DNA of 64,000 nucleotides from Psychrobacter sp. BI730. GTDB lineage: Bacteria > Pseudomonadota > Gammaproteobacteria > Pseudomonadales > Moraxellaceae. The stretch is from contig NZ_JAATTV010000008.1 of the NCBI RefSeq assembly GCF_013414195.1, positions 124,001-188,000 of the forward strand, written 5' to 3'. The translations under genes and the position numbers were made by a program. This document shows, one piece after another, positions 54,926 through 64,000 of this stretch (positions are counted from its first letter, which is position 1; each line of letters starts with the position of its first letter). The notes under the pieces are model-generated. The model had not been told where the DNA came from and ran no database searches. It worked only from the letters and a program-made list of their open reading frames with translations.

Positions 54926-55843
54926 TTATACCGGTACTTTTTTATTTAAGGTAAACACCAAGACCGCGCCCAAAATGACCGTACTTGCGATAATAAAGGG
55001 CATAGTTAACTGCTCAGATAAAAATATCACACCTAGCAACGCAGCAATCACAGGGACACATAGCTGAACGATAGCGGCTTGTGTGTTTTTCAATAGTGGC
55101 ATCGCTGTATACCAGATACTATAGCCCAACCCTGAGGCGATCGCTCCGGATGCACAGGCGAGTAGTACACCTTCAATGGTAATACCATCCAAATTGATAT
55201 TTTTCAAACCTAAGTCATCTAGATACGTCATACCTACCAGTAGTAGTATAGGCACAGCGACTAAACTACGCACAAAATTAAACCCTGTCGCTCGCAGCGG
55301 TGAGACACATGATTTGCCGCGTATACTATATACTCCCCAAGCTATGCCGCTCATAGCCATTAACGCTGCAGCCAATGGTGACGGTATGGCAGCGGATGGC
55401 AACATCAGATATACAAACCCCGCCACTGCAACGACAAACGCTAACCATTGTAGCGCGCTGAGCTGTTCTTTTTTATAGATACCCCAGCCAATCATCGTCA
55501 GCTGAACCGCTGAAAACAAAATCAATGCCCCAGTGCCAGTATCCAGCTCTACATACGCAATTGAAAAGCACAGCGCATAAATCACCAAGCTGAGACTACT
55601 TAACCAACTGCCTTTGTCATTTAATATAGCGTGGACAGTAGATTCGTCATGATTAGACGTTTGGCGTCGCAGTCTGTAAGCATGTATAGCCATGATAATA
55701 CCTAGACAGGCCGTCGCACTCACTAGCCTGATGATGGTAAAGCTCCAAGCATCGATGTAGCCTTCCGCCAATGCCATTCGGCAAAACAGAGAATTTGCAG
55801 CAAAGGCGATTAACGCAATAATAGTATAAATCGTGGCTTTCAA
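54926..55843 (-). CDS. EamA-family (DMT) transporter
   Basis: This 305-residue inner-membrane exporter has ten helices formed by two EamA repeats: FAANSLFCRMALAEGYIDAW opens the first and IAWGVYSIRGKS the second. Family members export amino acids, metabolites or drugs; the substrate cannot be predicted. The start is TTG at 55843, with AGGAA upstream. It ends facing ohr, with a shared terminator between. Confidence 0.87.
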   Translation of the reverse strand: MKATIYTIIALIAFAANSLFCRMALAEGYIDAWSFTIIRLVSATACLGIIMAIHAYRLRRQTSNHDESTVHAILNDKGSWLSSLSLVIYALCFSIAYVELDTGTGALILFSAVQLTMIGWGIYKKEQLSALQWLAFVVAVAGFVYLMLPSAAIPSPLAAALMAMSGIAWGVYSIRGKSCVSPLRATGFNFVRSLVAVPILLLVGMTYLDDLGLKNINLDGITIEGVLLACASGAIASGLGYSIWYTAMPLLKNTQAAIVQLCVPVIAALLGVIFLSEQLTMPFIIASTVILGAVLVFTLNKKVPV

Positions 55844-56163
55844 AAGTAATTCCTACAATGAATAAATGGCACAAAACAGGCAAACATAGGATTTTAGTTT
55901 TAGGTCTTAAGATACGCTGTTATAACGAACGTTTATTCTTAGCAAAGATAATAGATTTATAACTGATTAATCTAATCTATAGCCGTTTCACAAGACAGGA
56001 TATTTTGTCGTACTTATGGCAAAAAGTCTCTTTTAAATCAGAATAACGATAGTTGTATTGACGATAAGGTCTAAAAATAGGGATGATGTGCTTCGCGTCA
56101 AATGAACTATTAGAACAACACTCATGAAACACAATAATTAGATAAATAAATAGGAAAGATAGT
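55844..56163. other. Divergent region between EamA and DUF421 genes
   Basis: This 320-base AT-rich region holds the promoters of two divergent genes. I see no ORF, RNA signature or strong repeat. Confidence 0.5.
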
Positions 56164-56847
56164 ATGAATTGGGCAAGTATTTTTATTCATGACACAACTT
56201 GGTGGTTTGCCGTAGAAATTTTAATACGTGTCACTGTCATGTTTGTATTAATTATCACATTTTTGCGATTCACTGGTAAGCGCGGCGTTCGTCAGCTTTC
56301 TATTTTTGAGTTAACCATCATTTTATCGTTAGGCTCTATCGCAGGTGATCCCATGTTCACCGAAGACCTGCCTATTATCCAAGCGGTATTAATCATGGGT
56401 ACGGTCATTTCATTTTATAGGCTCTGTACTTGGGCGATGATGAAGTTCCAGCCTTTTGAGGACCTGCTAGAGGGGCGCTCAATGTATATTGTAGAAGATG
56501 GCATGCTGGTGCTTGATAAAATCAAAAAAGGTGAAATGTCACACGATGAGTTTTTTGCTGAAATGCGCCAACAAGGGGTTGAGCATTTAGGTCAAGTGCG
56601 TACTGGTTTGCTCGAAGCTGATGGCAATTTTAGTATTTTATTGCACACCTCTGAAAAAACAGACTACGGGATGCCGCTTTTCCCCAAGCAATACCGACCG
56701 GTCGAGCAAGTAGAAGCAGGTGTTTATTATGCTTGTATGTATTGCGGTTACGTTGATGAAATCTCTGACCCCAATCAGTGTTGCCCGCGCTGCGAGGATA
56801 ATTGCAATAATTGGGTTAAAGCGTTAAACAATCATATCGTCAAATAA
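56164..56847 (+). CDS. DUF421 (YetF-like) membrane protein with zinc-ribbon-like tail
   Basis: This 227-residue protein has three N-terminal helices (about 16-35, 46-60, 70-90) and the DUF421 cytoplasmic domain (GRSMYIVEDGMLVLDKIKKG, MRQQGVEHLGQV). YetF-family proteins are of unclear function. Beyond the usual domain, residues 188-214 contain CMYCGYVDEI ... CCPRC ... C, cysteines at 191, 194, 206, 207, 210 and 214. This resembles a rubredoxin or zinc ribbon (CxxCGY ... CPxC). Such a tail would bind Zn or Fe. AGGAAAGATAGT precedes the ATG. It is transcribed alone. Confidence 0.85.
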   Translation: MNWASIFIHDTTWWFAVEILIRVTVMFVLIITFLRFTGKRGVRQLSIFELTIILSLGSIAGDPMFTEDLPIIQAVLIMGTVISFYRLCTWAMMKFQPFEDLLEGRSMYIVEDGMLVLDKIKKGEMSHDEFFAEMRQQGVEHLGQVRTGLLEADGNFSILLHTSEKTDYGMPLFPKQYRPVEQVEAGVYYACMYCGYVDEISDPNQCCPRCEDNCNNWVKALNNHIVK

Positions 56848-56856
56848 TATTACTAC

Positions 56857-56902
56857 TTGGCTGCCTTAGCTCAGTTAATAAGCTAAGGCAGCCAATTTTT
56901 TT
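56857..56902 (+). terminator. Terminator of the DUF421 gene
   Basis: A perfect 15-bp stem TTGGCTGCCTTAGCT/AGCTAAGGCAGCCAA with a 9-base loop is followed by seven Ts. It may also stop creD transcripts from the other side. Confidence 0.92.
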
Positions 56903-56978
56903 CAAATTATCAGATAAAAACCTCTCATTTACTGACAGTTTGTCTGACTTGCTTTATACAGCGCATGGCTCTCATCAT

Positions 56979-58583
56979 TTATGTCACTTTATACCAGTCA
57001 AGTTTGCGAGTCATCACCATCACGCAGGCAAGTATCACAAAGCAGAATATCGCACCCAGTAATAGATTGAGATCTTCTGTACTTAAAATACCGAAAAACG
57101 CAGCATATAGCCCAGCAAGTGTCGCGGTAAAGATTACTGCCCGTTTTAAACCGCCAAATACATAATAGCTATACCAGCCAATAAGCCCAACACAAGCACT
57201 GGCCGCTACCATATAGGCTTGCCAAAAGACGATTTGCTCGGCCAGCGGTAGCAACAAGACGTAAAAGCACAGCAGTGCACAACCGACCAATAAGTATTGG
57301 ATAGGGTGAATACGACTTGATTTGAGCACTTCAAATAAAAAGAAAGTGCCAAAAGATACCAAAATTAATAGCAAGGCGTACTTCATGGCTCTTTCAGTTT
57401 GTAGATAGACATCGTTGGGGCTTGCAAAACTAACGCCAAAGCTGTTTAGCAGAACACTTTGATTACTACCAGCTACTGCTGTACTGTCTGTCGTCAGACC
57501 TCTTGATGCCTCAAGCGAATCAGGATTGTACGAATGACTATCGATATTGAGCGTTGATTCACTTATGACAGTACATTGATGGTTAGGCAAGCTGAGACAT
57601 TGAGAGAGGTACTGATTATTTGCAACGGTTAAATACTGATTTTGCCAACTGGCATCAAATCCTTTAGCGGTGATGCTCTTGGTATTTGGTAATGCTTTGC
57701 CGATGAAGTTTGGTGTCTGCCAGTTACTGTGCATAGACAGAGTAAAGTTCTGCCCAGTTGGGACAGTCGTTAAATTACTAATGCCAGCTAATGGTAAGTC
57801 GATCACAATATTGAGCGCTTGATTGTCTCTAGGATTAGATAACTTGCTACTCACCTCTGATTTATTTAGATCTGTATTTATTGAGCCTGTGGTAGCCAAG
57901 CTATCTTTATTCTGCTGGCTAGTAGGATTGATTAATTGATCCAATACATCTTTAGGAATATCTACTTCGACATAGGTTAAGTTCTCTATTATTGGTATCT
58001 GCGGATAGTTTGCTGCAATTGTTTTTTGATTAATTGTGACAGTAGGCAGGGTAGCGACACCGCGCAAATCAGACACAGGAATGATAAGTTTTACCTTGTT
58101 CCAGTGGGTAATGGTTTTGGCTAGCTGTGTCTTATCTGCATCATCGTCAATTGTAGTTCCAGCCTGGTCTAAATTTTTTAAAGTCTTACCAAGCGTATAA
58201 CTTTGATTGAATGTCAGCTGACCATCATAGCTAGTAGCGCTATAGATACCGCGTTTATAGGTGTCTGTGTTTACTTTTAGGTTCTGTGCTGCCTGCGTCT
58301 GAAAGGCAAATATCGTCTCGATTTTCGAGTATGACGGTTCGCATTTGTTCTTTACATTTGGTGTATCAGATGACTGACATGCTGGTGTGACTGTCGTAGG
58401 GATGGCGATAAATGGATTAATGACTTCTTGTGGATTGACGTGCTGCTCGGTGATTTCTTTTATCACTGACTCTGCGTAGTATTGTCTCTCATATATGATG
58501 TCGCTAATCATACTGAGACCAATCGAAAAAACGATACAAAGTCCTACAATGATGGATAACTTAGTCAATAATGTTTTTTGCAT
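56979..58583 (-). CDS. creD: Inner membrane protein CreD
   Basis: This 534-residue member of the CreD family starts with one membrane helix, then a large periplasmic domain (about 35-385), then five or six helices ending VMVMTRKLDWYKV. Family markers are IIVGLCIVFSIGLSMISDII at the start and TERAMKYALLLILVSFGTFF leading into the helices. E. coli CreD (450 residues) is induced by CreBC and linked to envelope integrity and beta-lactam response. Here no creBC genes are adjacent, and the periplasmic part is about 80 residues longer. AGGAGG lies at ideal distance from the ATG. Confidence 0.92.
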   Translation of the reverse strand: MQKTLLTKLSIIVGLCIVFSIGLSMISDIIYERQYYAESVIKEITEQHVNPQEVINPFIAIPTTVTPACQSSDTPNVKNKCEPSYSKIETIFAFQTQAAQNLKVNTDTYKRGIYSATSYDGQLTFNQSYTLGKTLKNLDQAGTTIDDDADKTQLAKTITHWNKVKLIIPVSDLRGVATLPTVTINQKTIAANYPQIPIIENLTYVEVDIPKDVLDQLINPTSQQNKDSLATTGSINTDLNKSEVSSKLSNPRDNQALNIVIDLPLAGISNLTTVPTGQNFTLSMHSNWQTPNFIGKALPNTKSITAKGFDASWQNQYLTVANNQYLSQCLSLPNHQCTVISESTLNIDSHSYNPDSLEASRGLTTDSTAVAGSNQSVLLNSFGVSFASPNDVYLQTERAMKYALLLILVSFGTFFLFEVLKSSRIHPIQYLLVGCALLCFYVLLLPLAEQIVFWQAYMVAASACVGLIGWYSYYVFGGLKRAVIFTATLAGLYAAFFGILSTEDLNLLLGAIFCFVILACVMVMTRKLDWYKVT

Positions 58584-58752
58584 GTGGTCGCCTCCTAAGT
58601 GTCTTTAGTCCACAGCTGCCGAGATAGCAGACTGTGGCTTTAAAAGACATCATAGAGAGGGCATGAAGAGAAGATGTGCAGGAAATATGGAATAACTGTG
58701 AAAGGGTAAAAGTTGATATTTTCGGATAATTGTTTTTCGATTATTAATGTGT

Positions 58753-59277
58753 TTAATGCTTTTTTGTATCGCCAACGACTTTATCCATGATAGCGAATAA
58801 CAAGCCAGACAATACAAAGGTCATATGAATAATGACCTTCCACATGAGCTTGTCAGCATCAAGTTCACTCATTCCACTAGATATATCCATAAAGGATTTC
58901 AAAAGGTCAATCGCCGAGATAGCAACGATCGCTCCGATAACTTTGAGCTTTAGGCCAGAAAAGTCTACTTTGCCCATCCAGCTAGGACGATCATCATGGG
59001 TGCCAGTATCGATTTTTGAGACAAAAATTTCATAGCCACTGAATATAATGATAAGCAATAAACTGGCAACCAGAGAGATATCAACCAATACCAATATATC
59101 TACAATCACACTGGCTTCAGAGGCCGTCAGAATGTCAGCAAACATATACCATAGCTTTTGGACAAACTTAATAAATAATAAAATAATGCCTAGCACTAAT
59201 CCTAGATAAAAAGGCGCCAGTATCCAGCGGCTATTAAATATGGTTTTTTCTAAATAAAGCTCAAACTTCTTTAGCAT
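58753..59277 (-). CDS. YqhA/UPF0114-family membrane protein
   Basis: This 174-residue inner-membrane protein has four helices and the family signature LEKTIFNSRWILAPFYLGLV near the N-terminus. FSGYEIFVSKIDTGTHDDRP lies in the middle loop. The function is unknown. It is separated from creD by 169 bases on the same strand and from the nadR-like gene by 95 bases, and may be transcribed alone. Confidence 0.88.
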   Translation of the reverse strand: MLKKFELYLEKTIFNSRWILAPFYLGLVLGIILLFIKFVQKLWYMFADILTASEASVIVDILVLVDISLVASLLLIIIFSGYEIFVSKIDTGTHDDRPSWMGKVDFSGLKLKVIGAIVAISAIDLLKSFMDISSGMSELDADKLMWKVIIHMTFVLSGLLFAIMDKVVGDTKKH

Positions 59278-59372
59278 GGGTATCTCTTAGGTTTCAAATA
59301 CAAAAAATTTTTAAAGACACGAAAGTCTTAAAGAATAAATAACGTTGATTATAGGTATGGTTTATTTTAGCT

Positions 59373-59981
59373 TTAGTCAGGCGATATTTTATCTATATTA
59401 GCGAGCTGCGCTACTACTTGCTGAACGCGCGCTTTTCTATCGCCACTAATGCGTTGAAATGGTTTTTGATGCTTGCTTAATTGACTGGCGAAATAGTCGC
59501 TTATCTCATCGCGTTGGTGTGGACTGTCTCGCAGGTCATCAGCCACCCATGGCGTATCAACCTCAGTCAATAATATCAAATCATAGTGATGCGCCAACGC
59601 TGCTTGCTCAAGATCCGTTGGGCAGTCGCCATAATACCAATAAGAATAAACCATCAGCTCAAACAAACTGGTATCGCAAAACAAATAATGACTGGCATTA
59701 TTCGACTGAGCGACTTGTTTGGCCAAGGTATTCTCTAGTGTAACCTGTCCCTGTGCGATAGGGATCAGATCTTCCCACGTACAAGTCAGCTGCTCGTCGT
59801 CCCACTTTGCCTGTAAGTAGGTGCGCATGTATTCTGACACCCAAGGAGTATCAAAATGCTCGGCCAAATCACGACATAAGGTCGTCTTACCCGTACTTTC
59901 TGCCCCTAAAACCGCGACGTTGATGACAGATTTAGGCGTATGCTGCTCGAGGTTGTACACGGTAGCGTCGTTGCCATTCAT
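59373..59981 (-). CDS. NadR-like ribosylnicotinamide kinase (stand-alone kinase domain)
   Basis: This 202-residue P-loop kinase corresponds to the C-terminal kinase domain of NadR. Walker A is GAESTGKTTLCRDL (about 26-39), then VSEYMRTYLQ and DTSLFELMVYSYWY as in NadR kinases, and LLTEVDTPWVADDLRD. It lacks the N-terminal regulator and adenylyltransferase domains. It would phosphorylate nicotinamide riboside on entry, trapping it as NMN. It overlaps the end of pnuC, the transporter for that riboside, by 50 bases, which strongly supports this role. Confidence 0.88.
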   Translation of the reverse strand: MNGNDATVYNLEQHTPKSVINVAVLGAESTGKTTLCRDLAEHFDTPWVSEYMRTYLQAKWDDEQLTCTWEDLIPIAQGQVTLENTLAKQVAQSNNASHYLFCDTSLFELMVYSYWYYGDCPTDLEQAALAHHYDLILLTEVDTPWVADDLRDSPHQRDEISDYFASQLSKHQKPFQRISGDRKARVQQVVAQLANIDKISPD

Positions 59982-60642
59982 AGTATGCCCAGATTGCGAT
60001 AAGAGTGAAGACTACATATTGTAGCGCGGTAAAAGTAAAACCTTTATAAAAGTATAGCGGTACCGATATCGCATCAGCGATGATCCAGAGTATCCAATGC
60101 TCGATTTTACGCCGTGCCATGAGCCACATTGCCATCAAAAATAAAGCGGTAGTGAGCATGTCAGTATAATCGACCCAAGTAAATAAATGGAGTCCAAGTA
60201 CCGCACCGTCTAGGCTAAAGCCATTATTAATCACTGGGCGGAAATAATAAACCAAGCCTACAAAAGCTATCGTTCCTGCTGCCAAAGCAGAGAGGATAGG
60301 GATGTCGTCTGCATGCAAATGCTCAATACGGACGTTATTAGCATCTGATTGCCCATGCTCAACAGACTGGTTTTTCTTGTTCTTTGACCAGTTAATCCAG
60401 CCATACAAGCTCATCACGGTATAGTAAGCATTGATAAACATATCGCCAAACAGCTGCCACTTCCATAGTAGATACACAAATATAGCAGTGCTGACCAGTC
60501 CGATAGGGAAGACTAGAATATTGGTTTTGCTGGCGAGTAAGACACTGGCCACACCGAAGACAACAGCAATCAATTCAAGGACGATGAATATCGTAGAGTA
60601 GTCAGCGTATTGACCAAATAACCAGTTGAGAAGTTCTGCCAT
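59932..60642 (-). CDS. pnuC: Nicotinamide riboside transporter PnuC
   Basis: PnuC is a facilitator with seven membrane helices that admits nicotinamide riboside for NAD salvage. The 236 residues include YGWINWSKNKKNQ after helix three and the conserved TWVDYTDMLTTALFLMAMWL followed by WIIADAISVPLYFYKG. An internal charged loop of about 30 residues lies at 95-125. I start at ATG 60642, seven bases after AGGA, not at the ATG six bases earlier. It overlaps the downstream kinase gene by 50 bases and is divergent from the FabH-like gene. Confidence 0.94.
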   Translation of the reverse strand: MAELLNWLFGQYADYSTIFIVLELIAVVFGVASVLLASKTNILVFPIGLVSTAIFVYLLWKWQLFGDMFINAYYTVMSLYGWINWSKNKKNQSVEHGQSDANNVRIEHLHADDIPILSALAAGTIAFVGLVYYFRPVINNGFSLDGAVLGLHLFTWVDYTDMLTTALFLMAMWLMARRKIEHWILWIIADAISVPLYFYKGFTFTALQYVVFTLIAIWAYYEWQRRYRVQPRAAYA

Positions 60643-60938
60643 TAGCATTCCTAAGTATGAGCGTGTGTCAATGTTCTGAATAATTAAGATCGTTCGACAA
60701 ATAGTACAGAATAAAATGATGCCAATTATAACGTAGCTACCGAAAAATGCGGCCAGTCTTTGCTTATTTATGGCAACAAACAGGTTATTTGTAACAAAGT
60801 ATTAGAAAAATTATAATATTCAGGCATAATAAACACACTGATTTTAAGTTTACAGTTATTCACTGAATTTGAATGGCTATTATTTTTCCACTTTTATGCT
60901 TATTCCAAGCACCACAGTAGTAGACAAGGAAGCTTATC

Positions 60939-62084
60939 ATGACGACTTGTATCACAGGCACTGGTCTTTATATCCCACCTTACAGCATTAGTAACGAAGA
61001 GCTAGTTGAGTCATTTAACCAGTATGTTGAAAACTATAATACCGAACATGCTGAAGAGATAGCTGCAGAGACAGTGACGGCACTAGAGCCTTCTTCAGCT
61101 GCTTTCATCGAAAAAGTATCTGGCATTAAATCACGTTATGTGATGGAAAAAGAAGGTATCTTAAATACTGAAATCATGGCGCCAGTTATTCCTTACCGTA
61201 ACTTGGGCGAAGAGCTGTCGGTAATGGCCGAAATGGGTGCAGCAGCACTGAGAGACGCTTTGGCTGATGCTGGACTTGAGGCCAATGACTTAGATGGTAT
61301 CATCCTTGCTTGCTCAAATTTCCAGCGTACTTATCCTGCGGTTGCTATCGAAATCCAGAACGAAATTGGTATGATTGGCGGCTTTGCTTATGATATGAAC
61401 GTTGCATGTAGTGCGGCGACTTTTGGTCTGTCACAAGCACATGGTTCTATCATCTCTGGCTTGGCCAAACGTATTGCTGTGGTCAACGTTGAGATTACCT
61501 CAGCGCATCTAAACTGGCGTAACCGTGACAGCCACTTTATCTTCGGTGATGTGGCGACCGCTTCTATCGTTGAAGAATTAGATACGCCAAAAGGTTATGA
61601 GATTCTAAACTCTAAGCTATTTACTCAGTTTTCGACCAACATCAAAAACGAATACGGCTTTATGGATCGCTCAGAGTATCTAGCAGCGCAGACTGAAATG
61701 TATCCAGATATCAAAGCACCGGTTACTGACAAGCTGTTTTTGCAAAACGGTCGTAAAGTATTCCGTGAAGTCTGTCCAAAAGTGTCAGAGATTATCACTG
61801 AGCACTTGCAAGAAAACGACATCCCAACATCTGATGTTAAGATGATGTGGTTGCATCAAGCCAATGCCAATATGTTGGATTTGATTCTACGTACCGTGGT
61901 TGGTAAAGATGCCGATAAATCGATTGCTCCGAGTGTTATTGCTGAATTTGCCAATACTAGCTCAGCGAGTCCTATGATTGTATTCCATCGCCACAAAGAT
62001 GACTTAGTATCAGGCGATCTGGGCGTTATTTGCTCATTTGGTGCAGGTTACTCTATTGGATCGGTCTTAGTTCGCAAGGTCTAA
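60939..62084 (+). CDS. Beta-ketoacyl-ACP synthase III-like protein
   Basis: This 381-residue thiolase-fold condensing enzyme is of the FabH type. The catalytic cysteine lies in [11 protein letters not shown], the histidine in [11 protein letters not shown] and the asparagine in FANTSSASP. Compared with the 317-residue FabH it has about 50 extra residues near the N-terminus (26-80) and an insertion around 230-260. This is the form seen in Pseudomonas PA3286-like enzymes that feed medium-chain acyl-CoA into fatty-acid synthesis. It is separate from the fab cluster; AAGGA lies eight bases before the ATG and a terminator follows. Confidence 0.88.
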   Translation: MTTCITGTGLYIPPYSISNEELVESFNQYVENYNTEHAEEIAAETVTALEPSSAAFIEKVSGIKSRYVMEKEGILNTEIMAPVIPYRNLGEELSVMAEMGAAALRDALADAGLEANDLDGIILACSNFQRTYPAVAIEIQNEIGMIGGFAYDMNVACSAATFGLSQAHGSIISGLAKRIAVVNVEITSAHLNWRNRDSHFIFGDVATASIVEELDTPKGYEILNSKLFTQFSTNIKNEYGFMDRSEYLAAQTEMYPDIKAPVTDKLFLQNGRKVFREVCPKVSEIITEHLQENDIPTSDVKMMWLHQANANMLDLILRTVVGKDADKSIAPSVIAEFANTSSASPMIVFHRHKDDLVSGDLGVICSFGAGYSIGSVLVRKV

Positions 62085-62105
62085 TACTTTGACTACTTGT
62101 TTTGA

Positions 62106-62140
62106 TAAAAATAGCTAAGAATATTCTTAGCTATTTTTTT
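62106..62140 (+). terminator. Terminator of the FabH-like gene
   Basis: The stem AAAATAGCTAAGA/TCTTAGCTATTTT with an ATAT loop is followed by seven Ts, 22 bases past the stop codon. Confidence 0.9.
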
Positions 62141-62271
62141 GTCTGTTGTTTTTGCTATTGAAATTAAGCTGTGACATCTAAATATAAACAGAGATGTTGG
62201 AGAAGATAACATCGAGATTACCGACAATATCAACAAGAATGATTAGAGGTTTTAATTTACCCCAAAAAATT

Positions 62272-62280
62272 TGCTATAAT
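62272..62280 (+). promoter_or_regulatory. Extended -10 promoter of prfA
   Basis: TGCTATAAT (62272-62280) is a perfect extended -10 element. The start would fall near 62287, giving a leader of about 32 bases. The -35 region is weak, as is common with extended -10 promoters. Confidence 0.6.
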
Positions 62281-62318
62281 CACGGGCTTATTCCTCTTAT
62301 CTAATTAAAAGTCCTTTT

Positions 62319-63410
62319 ATGAAAGAATCCTTACGCCTGCGTTTAGACCAGATGGTAGACCGTTATGAAGAGGTCACCGCTTTATTATCAGATCCTAGTG
62401 TCATCAGTGATAATAATAAGTTCCGTGAATTGTCTGTTGAGCACAGCGACTTGATGGAGATCACGACGCTGTGGCAAAACTACGTGGGTGCAGAAACGGA
62501 TCAGGCTGATGCAGAAGCGATGCTAGCCGATGCAACAGATCCTGACATGAAAGAGATGATGATCGATGAGATTGAGAGTGCACGTGATACCATCGTAGAG
62601 ATGGAAGAAGCGCTTAATCTGATGATGCTACCAAAAGATCCTAATGATAAAGTACCAGCATTTTTGGAGATTCGTGCCGGGACAGGCGGCGATGAAGCAG
62701 CGATTTTCTCTGGTGACTTGTTCCGTATGTACCAAAAATACGCGCAGAGCCAGGGCTGGACACTAGAAGTGCTCTCTGCAAATGAAGGTGAGCATGGCGG
62801 TTATAAAGAAATCATCACTCGCGTATCTGGCAATAGTGTATATGGTCGTTTAAAGTTTGAATCAGGCGCTCACCGTGTACAGCGTGTCCCTGAAACCGAA
62901 AGCCAAGGTCGTGTGCATACCTCAGCTTGTACCGTTGCGGTCATGCCAGAAGTTGAGATTGATGATAGCGTTGATATCAATCCTGCTGATATCAAGATGG
63001 ATACTTTCCGCTCAAGCGGCGCGGGTGGTCAGCACGTGAACACGACTGACTCTGCCGTACGTTTGACGCACATTCCGACAGGTACCGTGGTAGAGTGTCA
63101 GCAAGAGCGTAGCCAGCACAAAAACCGTGCACATGCTATGAAAATGCTGGTCTCTAAAATTCAACAGGCCAAAGTGCAAGCACAGGTCGATGTGGCGGAT
63201 TCTATACGTCGTGACTTGGTCGGTAGTGGCGATCGCTCAGAGCGTATCCGTACCTATAATTTTCCACAAGGTCGCATGACCGATCACCGTATCAACCTTA
63301 CCTTATACAAACTCGACTCCATTATGGAAGGCGACTTGGATGAGATTCTTGATGCACTATTACGTGAGCATCAGGCTGATTTGATGGCCAGTATCGGTGG
63401 CAATGACTAG
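62319..63410 (+). CDS. prfA: Peptide chain release factor 1
   Basis: RF1 terminates translation at UAA and UAG. The 363 residues show the GGQ loop in [20 protein letters not shown], whose glutamine is methylated by PrmC. The codon-recognition loop [13 protein letters not shown] includes the PxT-type tripeptide (here PET; usually PAT or PVT), and [20 protein letters not shown] is typical. The ribosome site is weak. Downstream is lysS after 130 bases, so prmC is not directly linked here. Confidence 0.96.
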   Translation: MKESLRLRLDQMVDRYEEVTALLSDPSVISDNNKFRELSVEHSDLMEITTLWQNYVGAETDQADAEAMLADATDPDMKEMMIDEIESARDTIVEMEEALNLMMLPKDPNDKVPAFLEIRAGTGGDEAAIFSGDLFRMYQKYAQSQGWTLEVLSANEGEHGGYKEIITRVSGNSVYGRLKFESGAHRVQRVPETESQGRVHTSACTVAVMPEVEIDDSVDINPADIKMDTFRSSGAGGQHVNTTDSAVRLTHIPTGTVVECQQERSQHKNRAHAMKMLVSKIQQAKVQAQVDVADSIRRDLVGSGDRSERIRTYNFPQGRMTDHRINLTLYKLDSIMEGDLDEILDALLREHQADLMASIGGND

Positions 63411-63540
63411 TAGCTAGTCTTTAAAAGCACCAACAGTTTTATCGTTTTTATCACCATGTCTGTTCTTATAATAATAAGTATTGATTTAATTTTTCTGTTT
63501 TCGTTTATCCATTTAATTACCTAAAAATATTGAGAGTGTT

Positions 63541-64000
63541 ATGTCAAAGCACAATAATCAGAACCAAGATCAAACCCCAGTCGTAGAAGATGCTAACGAG
63601 CTAATCGCACAACTGCAAGCCAAGCTAGACGATATCAGTGCTTCAGGTAAACAGCCGTATCCTAATACGTTCAAACGCACTGATTATGCGCAAGACTTAC
63701 AGACGGCTTTTGATGGTGTCTCAAAGCAGGAAATTGAAGAAAAAGCAGCAAATGGTGAAAAAACACAGGTCAACGTGGCAGGTCGAGTCATGCTCAACCG
63801 TGGTTCGTTCATCGTGATCCAAGACATGACAGGCCGTATTCAGTTATATGTAGCACGTAAAGAGCTTGATGAGGAGACGCGTGCGAGCATCAAATCACTA
63901 GATTTGGGTGATATCGTTGGGGTATCTGGCTATATCGGTCGCTCAGGTAAAGGCGATTTATATGTGCATATTGAAGAAATTACGCTACTGACCAAATCAC
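63541..64000 (+). CDS. lysS: Lysyl-tRNA synthetase, N-terminal part
   Basis: This is the start (153 codons) of a class II lysyl-tRNA synthetase, cut by the window end. The anticodon-binding OB fold is seen in VAGRVMLNRGSFIVIQDMTG followed by RIQLYVARKELDE. The N-terminal helical lead NELIAQLQAKLDDISASG and PYPNTFKRTDYA are typical. GAGAGTG precedes the ATG. The catalytic domain is outside the window. Confidence 0.94.
   Translation, partial: MSKHNNQNQDQTPVVEDANELIAQLQAKLDDISASGKQPYPNTFKRTDYAQDLQTAFDGVSKQEIEEKAANGEKTQVNVAGRVMLNRGSFIVIQDMTGRIQLYVARKELDEETRASIKSLDLGDIVGVSGYIGRSGKGDLYVHIEEITLLTKS

Noticed and set aside
60649-60938. NAD-type riboswitch upstream of pnuC
   Set aside because: No recognisable conserved motif; the region is plain AT-rich divergent promoter DNA.

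Overview
The window looks like a core chromosomal segment of a gammaproteobacterium of the family Moraxellaceae, most probably Psychrobacter. The grounds are the character of the protein families, an AT-leaning base composition, a trpGDC block without trpE, and a glnA driven by a sigma-54-type promoter. I made this assignment by eye and not by a database search. About 57 protein genes are supported, two of them cut by the window ends. There is one structural RNA (SRP RNA), one riboswitch (SAH type), one small insertion sequence, and two copies of a 174-bp miniature inverted-repeat element. I found no CRISPR array, tRNA, rRNA or prophage.

Layout. 1-6.5 kb: two tandem paralogous acyl-CoA dehydrogenases, a GGDEF/EAL cyclic-di-GMP protein and the rRNA methylase rsmE, all on the minus strand. 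6.8-9.3 kb: an ahcY-metF operon of the methyl cycle behind a good promoter and an S-adenosylhomocysteine riboswitch. 9.4-15.4 kb: a BtuB-like TonB receptor, a large MscS-type channel, an AlkA-type glycosylase and an Smr-domain protein. 15.5-18.4 kb: trpG-trpD-trpC. 18.4-20.6 kb: glnA with two NtrC-type sites 33 bp apart, a -24/-12 promoter and a hairpin at the predicted 5' end of the transcript. 20.8-29 kb: a DUF4124 protein, a SIMPL-domain protein, ffs (SRP RNA), lemA, a long M48 metalloprotease, a probable divergent holD (DNA polymerase III psi) and serC. 29.2-36.2 kb: a YejABEF-type peptide ABC importer with gloB lying between yejA and yejB.

36.4-46.7 kb: an iron-type alcohol dehydrogenase, a secreted MsrA-MsrB lipoprotein, folE, fabI, a DUF1275 membrane protein, a 50-residue metal-binding-like protein, a DASS anion symporter, an alpha/beta hydrolase overlapping a metallophosphoesterase, and a DUF1543 protein. 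46.9-51.8 kb: hrpA and a SAM methyltransferase. 51.8-54.8 kb is the most accessory-looking part: a perfect 32-bp palindrome, a 14-bp tandem repeat running into the end of a small membrane protein gene, an IS1595-family element, an AraC regulator and ohr. 54.9-64 kb: an EamA transporter, a DUF421 protein with a C-terminal zinc-ribbon-like tail, creD, a YqhA-family protein, the pnuC-nadR-type nicotinamide riboside salvage pair, a FabH-like ketoacyl synthase, prfA and the start of lysS.

Most genes are housekeeping. The regulatory DNA is the richest part: the SAH riboswitch and its possible ribosome-site switch, the nitrogen-control region of glnA, the inverted pair of miniature elements 9.6 kb apart, and several long palindromes that known gene ends do not explain. 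No clearly new multi-gene system is visible. The best candidates for undescribed biology are the small EF-hand-like protein, the DUF421/zinc-ribbon fusion, the divergent HolD and the miniature element family.
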